The translations under genes and the position numbers were made by a program. The notes beneath the pieces are model-generated. The model made no database searches and had not been told where the DNA came from. It saw only the letters and a program-made list of their open reading frames with translations. Positions 1 through 8,282 of a stretch of DNA of 64,000 bases are shown here, piece after piece. Source of the DNA: UBA6544 sp038131165 (GTDB taxonomy: Bacteria > Pseudomonadota > Alphaproteobacteria > UBA8366); the NCBI GenBank assembly GCA_038131165.1, contig JAYPOZ010000008.1:1-64000 (forward strand), read 5' to 3'. Position 1 is the stretch's first letter. Every line of letters starts with the position of its first letter.

Positions 1-560
1 TCGCGGCGGCGCGGGACGCGCACGGTCCCGCGGCCTTCTGCGTCAATTGCGCCGGCATCGGCACGCCCGGACGGATCGTCGGGCGCGACGGTCCCATGTC
101 CCTCGAGCAATTCGCGCGGGTCGTCAACATCAACCTGATCGGCACCTTCAACATCATGCGTCTCGCCGCCGCCGATATGATGACGCGAGAGCCGAACGCC
201 GGCGGCGAGCGCGGCGTCGTGATCAACACCGCGTCGGTCGCCGCCTATGAAGGGCAGGTCGGTCAGGCCGCCTATTCGGCGTCGAAGGGCGGGGTCGTCG
301 GCATGACCCTGCCGGCGGCGCGGGAGTTCGCCCGGGCCGGAATCCGGGTGCTGGCGATCGCGCCTGGCCTGTTCGCAACGCCGATGCTGATGGGCCTGCC
401 CGAGAACGTGCAGCACAGCCTCGCCGCGACCCTGCCGTTCCCGTCGCGCTTCGGCACGCCCGCGGAATACGCGTCGCTGGTCATGCACATGGTTTCGAAT
501 CCGGTGCTGAACGGCGAAGTGGTGCGTCTCGACAGCGCGATCCGCCTCGCACCGACGTAG
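1..560 (+). CDS. SDR-family dehydrogenase, HSD10 / 3-hydroxyacyl-CoA dehydrogenase type 2 (5' truncated)
   Basis: The 5' part, including the glycine-rich NAD-binding loop, lies before the window; reading starts in frame at base 3 and ends at TAG 558-560. Visible are the NCAGIG loop (NNAG equivalent), the conserved VNINLIGTFN helix, and the catalytic YSASK motif. The segments GQVGQAAYSASKGG, APGLF and NGEVVRLDSAIR closely follow the mitochondrial 17-beta-HSD type 10 / 3-hydroxy-2-methylbutyryl-CoA dehydrogenase family, which oxidises short and branched 3-hydroxyacyl-CoA with NAD+. A role in fatty-acid or isoleucine degradation is inferred from that resemblance. The downstream neighbour is on the other strand, so this is the last gene of its transcription unit. 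Confidence 0.9.
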   Translation, partial: AAARDAHGPAAFCVNCAGIGTPGRIVGRDGPMSLEQFARVVNINLIGTFNIMRLAAADMMTREPNAGGERGVVINTASVAAYEGQVGQAAYSASKGGVVGMTLPAAREFARAGIRVLAIAPGLFATPMLMGLPENVQHSLAATLPFPSRFGTPAEYASLVMHMVSNPVLNGEVVRLDSAIRLAPT

Positions 561-585
561 AGGGCGCCGACCTAAGAGCGCATGG

Positions 586-1188
586 TCACTCGCGGACGGG
601 CCGGAAATCGTCGGCGCGCCGTTTCGCGGCGGCGCGTTCGTCGGCGCTCAGCGTCTCGCCGACCTTGTCGCGGTTCTTGATGGCGATGGCCTTGGCGTCG
701 TCGTCCAGCTTGCGGCGCGCGACCTCGTACCATTTCCAGGCCTCGACCGCGTCCTTCTCGACCCCTTCGCCGGTGAAGTAGAGCGACGCCAGATTGTTCT
801 GCGCCGAGGCGTGACCCTGCCGCGCCGCCCGGCTGTGCCAGGTGTAGGCCTCGGCGGCGCTTTTCCGCACCCCCTGGCCGAACTGGTAGAAAATGCCGAG
901 ATTGTACTGCGCCGACGCCAGACCGGCTTCAGCCGCTTTCAGATACCAGCGCGCGGCCTCGACCGGATCCTGGTCGACGCCGTAGCCGCCTTCGTACATG
1001 ACACCCATCATGAATTCGGCATCGCGGTTGTCCTGGCCCGCGAGGTCGCGGAAAATCGCCACCGCTTTCTCGTTCTCGCCCAATTGGAAGGCGCGCAGGC
1101 CTTCGCGGAAATCCTGAGCGGCGGCGGGCAGGGCCGCCAGTAGCCCGAACAGGCCGAGGAGCGCGGCGAGGCGTTGGAAGAGCGGCAT
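586..1188 (-). CDS. Exported Sel1-repeat (TPR-like) protein
   Basis: A 200-residue protein with a cleavable signal peptide (hydrophobic stretch ending LPAAAQD near residue 25) followed by about four Sel1-like repeats: GVMYEGGYGV, AARWYLKAAEAGLASAQYN, LGIFYQFGQGV, AYTWHSRAARQGHASAQNN and LASLYFTGEGV. Sel1 repeats form alpha-solenoids that bind other proteins; the partner cannot be read from the sequence. Location is probably the periplasm. It lies 30 bases downstream of the pterin dehydratase gene on the same strand, so the two may be co-transcribed, although no functional link is known. Confidence 0.85.
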   Translation of the reverse strand: MPLFQRLAALLGLFGLLAALPAAAQDFREGLRAFQLGENEKAVAIFRDLAGQDNRDAEFMMGVMYEGGYGVDQDPVEAARWYLKAAEAGLASAQYNLGIFYQFGQGVRKSAAEAYTWHSRAARQGHASAQNNLASLYFTGEGVEKDAVEAWKWYEVARRKLDDDAKAIAIKNRDKVGETLSADERAAAKRRADDFRPVRE

Positions 1189-1218
1189 GACGGTCGGCCT
1201 CCGAAAGGGGATCGCGAT

Positions 1219-1506
1219 TCAGGCGATCTTATCAATAAATCGCGCCAGTTCCACATCCCGCGCGCTCACGCCGCCGCAATCGTGCGTCGTCAGCGTGATG
1301 TCGACCGTGGCCCAGACGTTGGACCACTCCGGATGATGATCGCTGCGCTCGGCTTCGACGGCGACCCGGCTCATGAAACCCCAGGCCTCGTTGAAATCGG
1401 CGAAGACGAGCTTGCGGCGAATCGCATCGCGGCCTTCGACCTCCTGCCATCCGGCCAGCTCGGCCAAGGCGTTCCGTCGTTCTTCGGGGTCGAGTTTCGT
1501 GACCAT
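1219..1506 (-). CDS. phhB: 4a-hydroxytetrahydrobiopterin dehydratase (pterin-4a-carbinolamine dehydratase)
   Basis: The 95-residue product has the full PCD/DCoH fold length. It carries the family core WGFMSRVAVEAE, then the signature SDHHPEWSNVWATVDITLTTH with the catalytic His pair, and the C-terminal LARFIDKIA helix. The enzyme dehydrates 4a-hydroxy-tetrahydropterin to regenerate the cofactor of aromatic amino-acid hydroxylases. The ATG at 1504-1506 follows a purine-rich GAGAGGCAGG leader. No phenylalanine hydroxylase gene is visible in the window, so a role outside phenylalanine catabolism is possible. Confidence 0.93.
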   Translation of the reverse strand: MVTKLDPEERRNALAELAGWQEVEGRDAIRRKLVFADFNEAWGFMSRVAVEAERSDHHPEWSNVWATVDITLTTHDCGGVSARDVELARFIDKIA

Positions 1507-1578
1507 GTGGCCTGCCTCTCGTGATTCGGATCGGTCTTCCCATATTAAGGGAACAGGTTCACAACGCTAAGACTTCCG

Positions 1579-1977
1579 ATGCCGCATCCCGCCAACAGTC
1601 CGACCGCCGCCGACATCGAGGCTTTGGCCTGGCTGGCCTTCCAGGATATTCCGGAGGCGCTGCGCGCGGAGGTTGGCGATGTCGTCTTCCGGGTCGAGGA
1701 ATTCCCGGACCGGGAGACCATGGAAGAGTTGGACCTGGACTCGCCCTTCGATCTTCTCGGTCTCTATCGCGGCATCGACCTGCTGAACAAGAGCGTCCTC
1801 GACGGCGTTCCGGAAATCGACATGATCTTCCTCTACCGGCGGCCGCTGCTCGCCTACGGAGCGGAAACCGGGGAGTCCTTCGAGACCCTGGTCTGGCACG
1901 TGCTCATCCACGAGATCGGCCATCATTTCGGCTTTTCCGACGACGATATGGAAGCGCTCGAGGCGTCAGGCGAATAG
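1579..1977 (+). CDS. Minimal zincin-like metallopeptidase family protein
   Basis: A 132-residue cytoplasmic protein with the zinc-binding motif HEIGHHFGFSDDDM near the C-terminus (HExxH plus a third ligand in the following D-rich turn). The N-terminal region has the family pattern VVFRVEEFPD and LLGLYRGI. These compact alphaproteobacterial and actinobacterial proteins (formerly DUF1025) are predicted metallopeptidases with no established substrate. Its 3' end overlaps the convergent uracil-DNA glycosylase-like gene by 12 bases. Confidence 0.85.
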   Translation: MPHPANSPTAADIEALAWLAFQDIPEALRAEVGDVVFRVEEFPDRETMEELDLDSPFDLLGLYRGIDLLNKSVLDGVPEIDMIFLYRRPLLAYGAETGESFETLVWHVLIHEIGHHFGFSDDDMEALEASGE

Positions 1978-2553
1978 GCGCGCCACCCGGCCGCGCAGGT
2001 CGGGGAGGGTTTCCTGGGCAAACCAGGGGTTTTTCTTGACCCAGGCGTTGTTGCGCCAGCTCGGGTGCGGCAGGGGCAGGGTCTCCGCGCCGTAGTCGCG
2101 CCAATGCCGCACCGTCTCCGTCAGCGTTTTCTGGCGCGCTTTGCCGAGGTAGCGCTTCTGCGCGTACTGGCCGATCAGCAGGGTGAGGCCGACATGGGGC
2201 AATCCCGCCAGCATGGGCGGATGCCATTCGGGCGCGCATTCGGGGCGCGGCGGCTTGTCGCCGCCCTTGGCGTCGGTGCCGGGATAACAGAACCCCATCG
2301 GAACGATGGCGACGCGGGATTCGTCGTAAAAATCTTCCGGCGACATCTGCAGCCAGTCGCGCAGCCGCTCGCCGCTAGGGTCGTCCCACGGGATGCCGGA
2401 CGCATGAACCCGTGTGCCCGGCGCCTGGCCGATCAGCAAGAGCCGCGCGCTCGGCCTGCCGCGGACGACCGGCCGCGGACCGAGCGGCAATTCCGCGGCG
2501 CAGAGCGTGCAGGCCCTGATTCTTGCCAACAAAGTATCGAAGTCGCCCGTCAT
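1966..2553 (-). CDS. Uracil-DNA glycosylase superfamily protein
   Basis: The 195-residue protein starts with a CxxC pair (RACTLCAAEL), then has motif 1 GQAPGTRVHASGIPWDDPSG, a central LTLLIGQYAQ strand, and the leucine-loop-like motif LPLPHPSWRNN. These are the conserved blocks of a distinct uracil-DNA glycosylase-like family (PF03167 superfamily) common in proteobacteria. Removal of uracil or another damaged base is plausible but not demonstrated for this family. It is the last gene of a probable minus-strand operon tesA - FIST - thpR - this gene, with only a 3-base gap after thpR. Confidence 0.85.
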   Translation of the reverse strand: MTGDFDTLLARIRACTLCAAELPLGPRPVVRGRPSARLLLIGQAPGTRVHASGIPWDDPSGERLRDWLQMSPEDFYDESRVAIVPMGFCYPGTDAKGGDKPPRPECAPEWHPPMLAGLPHVGLTLLIGQYAQKRYLGKARQKTLTETVRHWRDYGAETLPLPHPSWRNNAWVKKNPWFAQETLPDLRGRVARLFA

Positions 2554-2556
2554 ATC

Positions 2557-3093
2557 CTAATCCAGTGCGTAGGTGGCTTCCGGGGTATGGATCGCGCCGG
2601 AAGACGACAGAAAGCTGGAGAACAAGGTAAACTCCCTGACCGGGAAAGGCCCGGCGGTGAACCGGCTATGATCCGCGACATAGGCTTCAAGCCGTCCCGC
2701 CGGCGCGCCGCGCAGGCGCGCCAGGGTGACGTGCGGCGTGTATTTGCGCTCCTCGGCGGGAAGCGACATGCGCTGCAAACCCGCTTCGATCTTCGATTGC
2801 AGGCGCAACAGTGCCGCGCTGGGCGTGACGCCCGCCCACAATGCCCGCGCCGCTTTCGCCTTGCCGAAAAAACCCACGCCGGACAGGGTCAGCTCGAAGG
2901 CTTCCGCCGAGAGATGACCCAGCATGCCGTCGATGTCGTCGGCCAATCCCTGATCGACCTCGCCGATGAACCGCAGAGTCAGGTGATAGGAGTCTTCGCG
3001 GGTCCAACGGGCGCCCGGCAACCCGCCCGTCATCAGAGCGAGGTGACGCCGCACTTCGGCGGGCAGTGCCAGGCCAACGAACAACCGAACCAA
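2557..3093 (-). CDS. thpR: RNA 2',3'-cyclic 3'-phosphodiesterase (LigT-like 2H phosphoesterase)
   Basis: The 178-residue protein carries the two HxTx motifs of 2H phosphoesterases: YHLTLRFIGEV at about residues 36-46 and HVTLARL at about residues 121-127. It begins with the typical MVRLFVGLALP. The family opens 2',3'-cyclic phosphates on RNA ends in vitro; the cellular role in bacteria is unclear. It sits 29 bases after the FIST gene and 3 bases before the glycosylase-like gene, consistent with one operon. Confidence 0.92.
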   Translation of the reverse strand: MVRLFVGLALPAEVRRHLALMTGGLPGARWTREDSYHLTLRFIGEVDQGLADDIDGMLGHLSAEAFELTLSGVGFFGKAKAARALWAGVTPSAALLRLQSKIEAGLQRMSLPAEERKYTPHVTLARLRGAPAGRLEAYVADHSRFTAGPFPVREFTLFSSFLSSSGAIHTPEATYALD

Positions 3094-3122
3094 GGGGACC
3101 TCCTGCCAGAGACGCGACGCCG

Positions 3123-4250
3123 CTACAGGAACAGCGTGAGGACGCCGGTATAGCCGTAGAGCCGGTTGTTGCTGATCTCGCCGTTGGCGAAAAAACCGAC
3201 CAACGGAAAATCGCCGAGCTCTTCCGAAATAAGACCCAGTTCCTCGCTGTTGTCGCCGAACTGATTGGGGCCGCGCGCACAGCAGGAATAGTAGAGCCCG
3301 CCGCGGATCGGCGCGTTGCCGGCGCGTTTGCGCAGATCGCCGAGCATCCGGCGCATGTCCTCGACGGCGCTGTCGTGGTCGCGGCGGCAGAACAGAATCG
3401 GATCGCCCGGCGCCACCCGCTCCCCGATGGCGATCAGGCCCTGGTCCGGATCGATCCCCGTGAGATTGCGGACGAGATAGTCTCCGGTATCCGAGCCGCT
3501 GACCGGCAGCGCGGCAAAGATATATCCGGCGACCTTGCGGAGGTCGCGCGACAGCACCTCGCCGATATCTTCCTTGAACACGTCCAGGGCGGGACGCCCG
3601 TCGATCTCGATCAGAATATTCTCCTCGGCCGAGGTGATGCGGTGAATCTCGCCGATGGGCGAGCAGCCCTGGGTGAGCGCGGCCGCGACGGGGACGGCCT
3701 CGAGCGACATCATGACCCCCGAGAGTTCGCCTTCATGGACGTTGTCGGCCAACTGGGGATGGGCGCCGCCGGAGGCGGTCAGGCCGCCGATCAGAAAGCC
3801 GTCGGTCTCCCGCGAGAGATCTTCGATGAGTTGCGGGACGTTATGGTTGCGCGGATCGGCGTGGGTGACGATCAATGGCGGCGTGTCGCCGAGCCAGCCT
3901 GCCAATCCGTCCAGCGCGGGGGCGACGTCATGGGTGATTCCGTTGAAGACACGGAACGCGGACTCCGGGATGGGGCACACCATTGCCGCCATCGCCGCCT
4001 TGCCGAAATATTCGATTCCGGGAGCGCAAACACCGAACCCGACGGTGCCCACCCAATGGGGCACGCCGGTGGTCTGGCGTAGAAAAACCGCAATATCGTT
4101 CAGCGAATCCGCGTAATCGTCGGTAACGTAGAGGAATCCCAGGCGGTGGTCCGCGGTGATCGGAGTCAGGTCGAGAATGATCCGCGCCGCCGCGTCCTGC
4201 CATTTCGGCGCGCTCGCGTGGGCCACGAGAAAATCTTTACGATCGCTCAC
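3123..4250 (-). CDS. FIST N- and C-domain protein (putative small-molecule sensor)
   Basis: The 375-residue protein shows the FIST_N half (LGFLYVTDDYADSL, then GTVGFGVCAPG and LIGGLTASGG) and the FIST_C half (EIDGRPALDVFKEDIG, and near the end PLVGFFANGEIS). FIST domains are predicted ligand-binding modules, often fused to or encoded near signalling proteins; here the protein stands alone without a transmembrane or output domain. The GTG start (4248-4250) overlaps the TGA stop of tesA in a GTGA junction, indicating translational coupling. No cognate signalling partner is adjacent. Confidence 0.88.
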   Translation of the reverse strand: MSDRKDFLVAHASAPKWQDAAARIILDLTPITADHRLGFLYVTDDYADSLNDIAVFLRQTTGVPHWVGTVGFGVCAPGIEYFGKAAMAAMVCPIPESAFRVFNGITHDVAPALDGLAGWLGDTPPLIVTHADPRNHNVPQLIEDLSRETDGFLIGGLTASGGAHPQLADNVHEGELSGVMMSLEAVPVAAALTQGCSPIGEIHRITSAEENILIEIDGRPALDVFKEDIGEVLSRDLRKVAGYIFAALPVSGSDTGDYLVRNLTGIDPDQGLIAIGERVAPGDPILFCRRDHDSAVEDMRRMLGDLRKRAGNAPIRGGLYYSCCARGPNQFGDNSEELGLISEELGDFPLVGFFANGEISNNRLYGYTGVLTLFL

Positions 4251-4960
4251 TTGTCGTCCTTTCCCAGCGCCTTGATGACGAACGGCAGAATACGCTCGAC
4301 GATGATTGTAACGCCTTTTGCATTGGGGTGCATGCCGTCTTGCTGGTTGAGGTCCGGATAGGCCGCGACACCGTCGAGGAAGAACGGATAGAATGCGACG
4401 CCGTTGCGTTTTGCGATACCCGGAAAAATGCCGTCGAAGGCACGGGCGAAATCCGGACCCAGGTTACGCGGTGCCTTCATGCCGGCGAGAAGGACGGCGG
4501 CGCCCGAGTCCTTCAATTTGTCGACGATCAGACTCAAATTCTTTTCCGTGACGCCCGGGTCGACCGCCCGCAAGGCGTCGTTGGCGCCGAGTTCGACGAT
4601 CGCGAGGTCATAGGGCTTGTCCATCAGCCAATCGAGCCGCTGGAGCGCCCCCGATGTCGTGTCGCCGGACACGCCGGCATTTACGATCTCGGCCGCGATC
4701 CCGGAATCGCGCAATGCGGTGGCGAGGCGTGCGGGAAAGGAATCGGCCTGGGACAACCCGTATCCCGCCGTGAGACTGTCGCCGAGAGCCAGGATGCGCA
4801 ATTGATCCGGTGCCGCCCCAGCGTTCGTACCAAGACCGAGATAGATCGCCGCGCCCACGATAAAGGCGTTGAATCCAAGGAAACCTTGGCCATATGGACG
4901 GAACACTCTACCGATACGTCTGCAGAGTCGCGCCTTAGGTGTCTGGATCGGAACGAACAT
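4247..4960 (-). CDS. tesA: GDSL-type arylesterase / acyl-CoA thioesterase I family
   Basis: The 237-residue protein has a hydrophobic export signal (about residues 20-42, GFNAFIVGAAIYLGLG) and then the SGNH hydrolase blocks: ILALGDSLTAGYGL (catalytic Ser), VNAGVSGDTT, ELGANDALR and DGMHPNAKG (catalytic Asp and His). TesA-type enzymes hydrolyse acyl esters and thioesters in the periplasm. The chosen start is ATG 4958-4960, preceded by AAGAAGAG at suitable spacing; it shares two bases with the start of the divergent ABC gene. The tesA / ybbA-ybbP divergent pairing is a widely conserved arrangement, as in E. coli. First gene of the minus-strand operon. Confidence 0.88.
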   Translation of the reverse strand: MFVPIQTPKARLCRRIGRVFRPYGQGFLGFNAFIVGAAIYLGLGTNAGAAPDQLRILALGDSLTAGYGLSQADSFPARLATALRDSGIAAEIVNAGVSGDTTSGALQRLDWLMDKPYDLAIVELGANDALRAVDPGVTEKNLSLIVDKLKDSGAAVLLAGMKAPRNLGPDFARAFDGIFPGIAKRNGVAFYPFFLDGVAAYPDLNQQDGMHPNAKGVTIIVERILPFVIKALGKDDK

Positions 4961-5678
4961 GAACTCTTCTTTATCAGCTGAAACGATGGTCCGGCTCCAC
5001 GGCGTGGAGCTTACACTTAAGAGCGATGCCGGCGAGATCAACATCCTGCGAGGGATCGATCTTTCCGTCGGGCGCGGCGAATCGGTCGGCGTGGTCGGCC
5101 CGTCGGGTTCCGGCAAGACGTCGATGATCATGGTGATCGCGGGATTGGAGCGTATCTCGGCGGGCCGCATCGAGGTCGCCGGCCGCGAGGTCTCGAGCCT
5201 CGATGAGGACGCGCTGGCGGTCTTCCGGCGCGACGAAGTCGGCGTGGTGTTTCAATCCTTCCACCTGATCCCGACCATGACGGCGCAGGAGAATGTCGCG
5301 GTGCCGATGGAATTGGCCGGCCGGGCCGATGCCTTCGTCCGGGCCGCGGAGACATTGGCGGAAGTCGGCCTGGGGGAGCGTCTGCTGCACTATCCGGGGC
5401 AGTTGTCGGGCGGCGAGCAACAGCGGGTCGCGCTGGCCCGCGCGTTCGCCAGCGAACCGCATCTCCTGCTCGCGGACGAGCCGACGGGCAATCTGGACGG
5501 CGAGACGGGCGCGCGCATCGTCGAGATGATGTTCGGCCTCGCGGCACGCAACGGCACGACGCTGATGCTGATCACGCACGACCCGGCAATTGCCGCCCGG
5601 TGCGACCGGATCGTCCGCATGGTGGACGGACAGATCGCCGAAGCGCCGCAAGCGGCCGCTGCCGGGCTCGGCGCATGA
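4959..5678 (+). CDS. ybbA: ABC transporter ATP-binding protein, YbbA/LolD-like
   Basis: The 239-residue ATPase has Walker A GPSGSGKT, Q-loop VVFQSFHLIPT, signature LSGGEQQRVALARA, Walker B LLLADEPTGNLD and H-loop LITHD, all intact. It belongs to the MacB/LolD/YbbA group that powers FtsX-type permeases. The ATG at 4959-4961 has GGATCGGAACG upstream; a second possible ATG lies at 4986. The stop overlaps the start of the permease gene (ATGA at 5675-5678), so the two subunits are translationally coupled. Confidence 0.93.
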   Translation: MNSSLSAETMVRLHGVELTLKSDAGEINILRGIDLSVGRGESVGVVGPSGSGKTSMIMVIAGLERISAGRIEVAGREVSSLDEDALAVFRRDEVGVVFQSFHLIPTMTAQENVAVPMELAGRADAFVRAAETLAEVGLGERLLHYPGQLSGGEQQRVALARAFASEPHLLLADEPTGNLDGETGARIVEMMFGLAARNGTTLMLITHDPAIAARCDRIVRMVDGQIAEAPQAAAAGLGA

Positions 5679-8203
5679 GCGATTGGGCGATCGCGGCCCG
5701 GTTTGCCGTGCGGGAGCTGCGCGCGGGCGTGCGCGGATTTCGCGTTCTCATCGCCTGCCTGGCGCTGGGAGTCGCGTCGGTCGCCGGGGTTGGCTCCGTC
5801 TCTTCGGCGTTGAAGGCGGGCCTGAAATCCGAGGGCCGGGTTCTGCTCGGCGGCGATGTCGATCTGGCCTTCACCCACCGCCACGCCTCGGCGGAGCAGC
5901 TCGAATGGCTGCGCGCCAACACAGCCTCGATTTCCGAGATCACCGAATTGCGGACCATGGCGCGGCGGATCGGCGGGGGCCAACAGCGTCTCGTGGAGTT
6001 GAAAGGCGTCGACGGGAACTATCCCCTCTATGGCGGGCTGAAACTGCGGGGCGACGCCTCGCTCGCGAGCCTCTTGAAGCGGGACGGGCCGACATGGGGT
6101 GCGGCGGTCGATCCGCGCGTCCTGGATCATCTCGATCTTCGGCTCGGCGATCAATTCACCGTCGGCGACAGCCGGTTCACCGTCGCGGGGATCATCGAGC
6201 GCGAACCGGATCGCGGCACCCGGGCATTCAGATTGGGCCCGCGCGTCATCGTCTCGAGCGACGCGCTGGCGGAGACCGGCCTCATTCAGCCGGGCAGCCT
6301 GATCCGCTATCACTACCGGCTGGCCTTGCCCGAGGGCGCGAATCTGCGGGCGTGGCGCAGTCAATTGGAGACGCGTTTCGCCGGCGCCGGATGGCGGGTC
6401 CGGGATGTCGAGAATGCGGCACCCGGCATTCAGCGCTTCGTCGACAGGGTGGCGCTGTTCCTCTCCCTGATCGGGTTGACGGCGCTGCTGGTAGGCGGCG
6501 TCGGTGTCGCCAATGCGGTCCGCTCGTTCATGGAAACGCGGGTCCGCTCGATTGCGACCCTGAAATGCCTGGGCGCGTCGCGGGGCCTGATCTTTCGAAT
6601 ATATGCGCTGCAGGTGGCCGCGATGGCCCTGGTCGGCGTGACCATCGGGCTCGTCGTCGGCATTGTGATGCCGTTGCTCGTCGCTCCCCTGCTCGAAGGG
6701 CGCTTGCCGGTGACGGGGCAGTTCGGGGTCTATCCGATACCGCTGTTGACCGCCGGCGCCTTCGGCCTTCTGGTGGCGGCGATCTTTACACTCTGGCCCC
6801 TGGGTCTGGCGGGAGAAGTCCGGGCGACGGCGCTCTTCCGATCCGCCGGCGAGGGTTTGTCGGGACGGCCGTCGCGCGCCATCCTCGGCGCGATCGCGGT
6901 GCTGTCCGGGCTGATCGCCGTGCTGGCGGTCGCGACCGCGGTGCGGCCCGGCATGGCATTCGGATATATCGTCGGCGCCATCGTCGTCTTCGCGCTCTTC
7001 CGCCTCGTGGGGAGCGGCGTCGTGCGGGGGTTGCGGCAATTGCCGCGGCTGCGCCAACCCTTGCTGCGGCTGGCGCTCTCGAACCTCCATCGGCCCGGCG
7101 CGCCGACGACCGCGGCGCTCCTGTCGCTCGGGCTCGGGCTGACGGTCCTCGTCGCCGTCGCCTTGTTGGAGCATAATCTCGAACGTCAGATCGGGCAGGT
7201 GCTGCCGGAAGAAGCGCCCGGATATTATTTCATCGACATTCAACCCGCCGATGCGGCGGCCTTCGAGAAACTGGTGGGCGCCCATCCGGGGGTCGGCGTC
7301 ACCCAGAGCGTCCCGATGCTGCGCGGCCGGATTACCCGAATGAACGGCACGCCGGTCGCGGAGATTACGCCGCCGCCGGATTTCGCGTGGATTTTGCGCG
7401 GCGACCGCGGCTTGACCTGGTCCCGCCAGCCGCCCGATGCGGGCAGCCGCATTACCGACGGCGAATGGTGGCCCGCCGACTATACGGGCGCGCCGCTGGT
7501 CTCCTTCGATGCGCGGGCGGCGAAGGCGTTCGGGCTGGAGGTCGGCGACAGCCTGACCGTCAATGTCCTGGGCAAGGAGGTCTCGGCGCGGATCGCCAAT
7601 CTGCGGCTGATCGATTGGACCAGTCTCGGCATCAATTTCGTCATGGTTTTCTCGCCGGGCATGCTCGAAGCCGCGCCGCAAAGCCAGATCATGACCGTCC
7701 AGATCGCGCCGGATCAGGAACTGGCCTTGGAGCGGGCCGTGGCGAAGGCGTTTCCGCACGTCACCGCGATCCGCGTGAAAGAGGTGTTGGAGGACGTCAA
7801 CGAAGTGCTCGGCAATCTTGGGATCGCGGTGCGCGGGATCGCGGCCATCGCCATTTTCGCGGGGATTCTTGTGCTCGGCGGCTGCATCGCCGCGGATCAC
7901 CGCCGCCGGGTCTACGATGCGGTCGTCCTCAAGGTGCTCGGGGCGACGCGGCGGCGTATTTTTCTCGCGTTCCTGGCGGAATCCGGATTGTTGGGGGTGC
8001 TCGCCTCGGCCATCGCGGCGGCGGTGGGAACCGTGGTTGCCTGGGGTGTCGTCGTCCACGTGATGAACATGCGCTGGGATTTTGCGCTCGCGCCGGTATT
8101 GTGGACGCTGGCGGTCGCGGTCCTGATCACCTTAGTGCTGGGATTCGCCGGGACCTGGCGTGCTTTGGCGCTGAAAGCGGCGCCGCTTTTGCGCAACGAT
8201 TGA
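5675..8203 (+). CDS. ybbP: FtsX-like ABC permease, YbbP family
   Basis: An 842-residue membrane protein with a first TM near residues 23-43, large periplasmic segments, and two FtsX core units: around residues 250-375 (LFLSLIGLTALLVGGVGVAN, then ETRVRSIATLKCLGAS) and the C-terminal unit (AIAIFAGILVLGGCIAA, YDAVVLKVLGATRRRI). That architecture and the partnership with a YbbA-type ATPase next to tesA match the YbbP family, thought to act on lipids or lipoproteins at the inner membrane; the exact substrate is unknown. Start ATG 5675 overlaps the ybbA stop. Confidence 0.92.
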   Translation: MSDWAIAARFAVRELRAGVRGFRVLIACLALGVASVAGVGSVSSALKAGLKSEGRVLLGGDVDLAFTHRHASAEQLEWLRANTASISEITELRTMARRIGGGQQRLVELKGVDGNYPLYGGLKLRGDASLASLLKRDGPTWGAAVDPRVLDHLDLRLGDQFTVGDSRFTVAGIIEREPDRGTRAFRLGPRVIVSSDALAETGLIQPGSLIRYHYRLALPEGANLRAWRSQLETRFAGAGWRVRDVENAAPGIQRFVDRVALFLSLIGLTALLVGGVGVANAVRSFMETRVRSIATLKCLGASRGLIFRIYALQVAAMALVGVTIGLVVGIVMPLLVAPLLEGRLPVTGQFGVYPIPLLTAGAFGLLVAAIFTLWPLGLAGEVRATALFRSAGEGLSGRPSRAILGAIAVLSGLIAVLAVATAVRPGMAFGYIVGAIVVFALFRLVGSGVVRGLRQLPRLRQPLLRLALSNLHRPGAPTTAALLSLGLGLTVLVAVALLEHNLERQIGQVLPEEAPGYYFIDIQPADAAAFEKLVGAHPGVGVTQSVPMLRGRITRMNGTPVAEITPPPDFAWILRGDRGLTWSRQPPDAGSRITDGEWWPADYTGAPLVSFDARAAKAFGLEVGDSLTVNVLGKEVSARIANLRLIDWTSLGINFVMVFSPGMLEAAPQSQIMTVQIAPDQELALERAVAKAFPHVTAIRVKEVLEDVNEVLGNLGIAVRGIAAIAIFAGILVLGGCIAADHRRRVYDAVVLKVLGATRRRIFLAFLAESGLLGVLASAIAAAVGTVVAWGVVVHVMNMRWDFALAPVLWTLAVAVLITLVLGFAGTWRALALKAAPLLRND

Positions 8204-8282
8204 TTTAGGAAATTGTTGCAATCGGGCGTCGGCATTCCAATATTCAGGCCAAGTGACGTCTTGTAACTGGGGGTAACTTGAG

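Noticed and set aside
5390..8059. Very long minus-strand open frame (889 codons) antisense to ybbA/ybbP
   Set aside because: Composition is dominated by Arg, Asp, Gln and Pro without any recognisable domain; it is the shadow of a high-GC gene.
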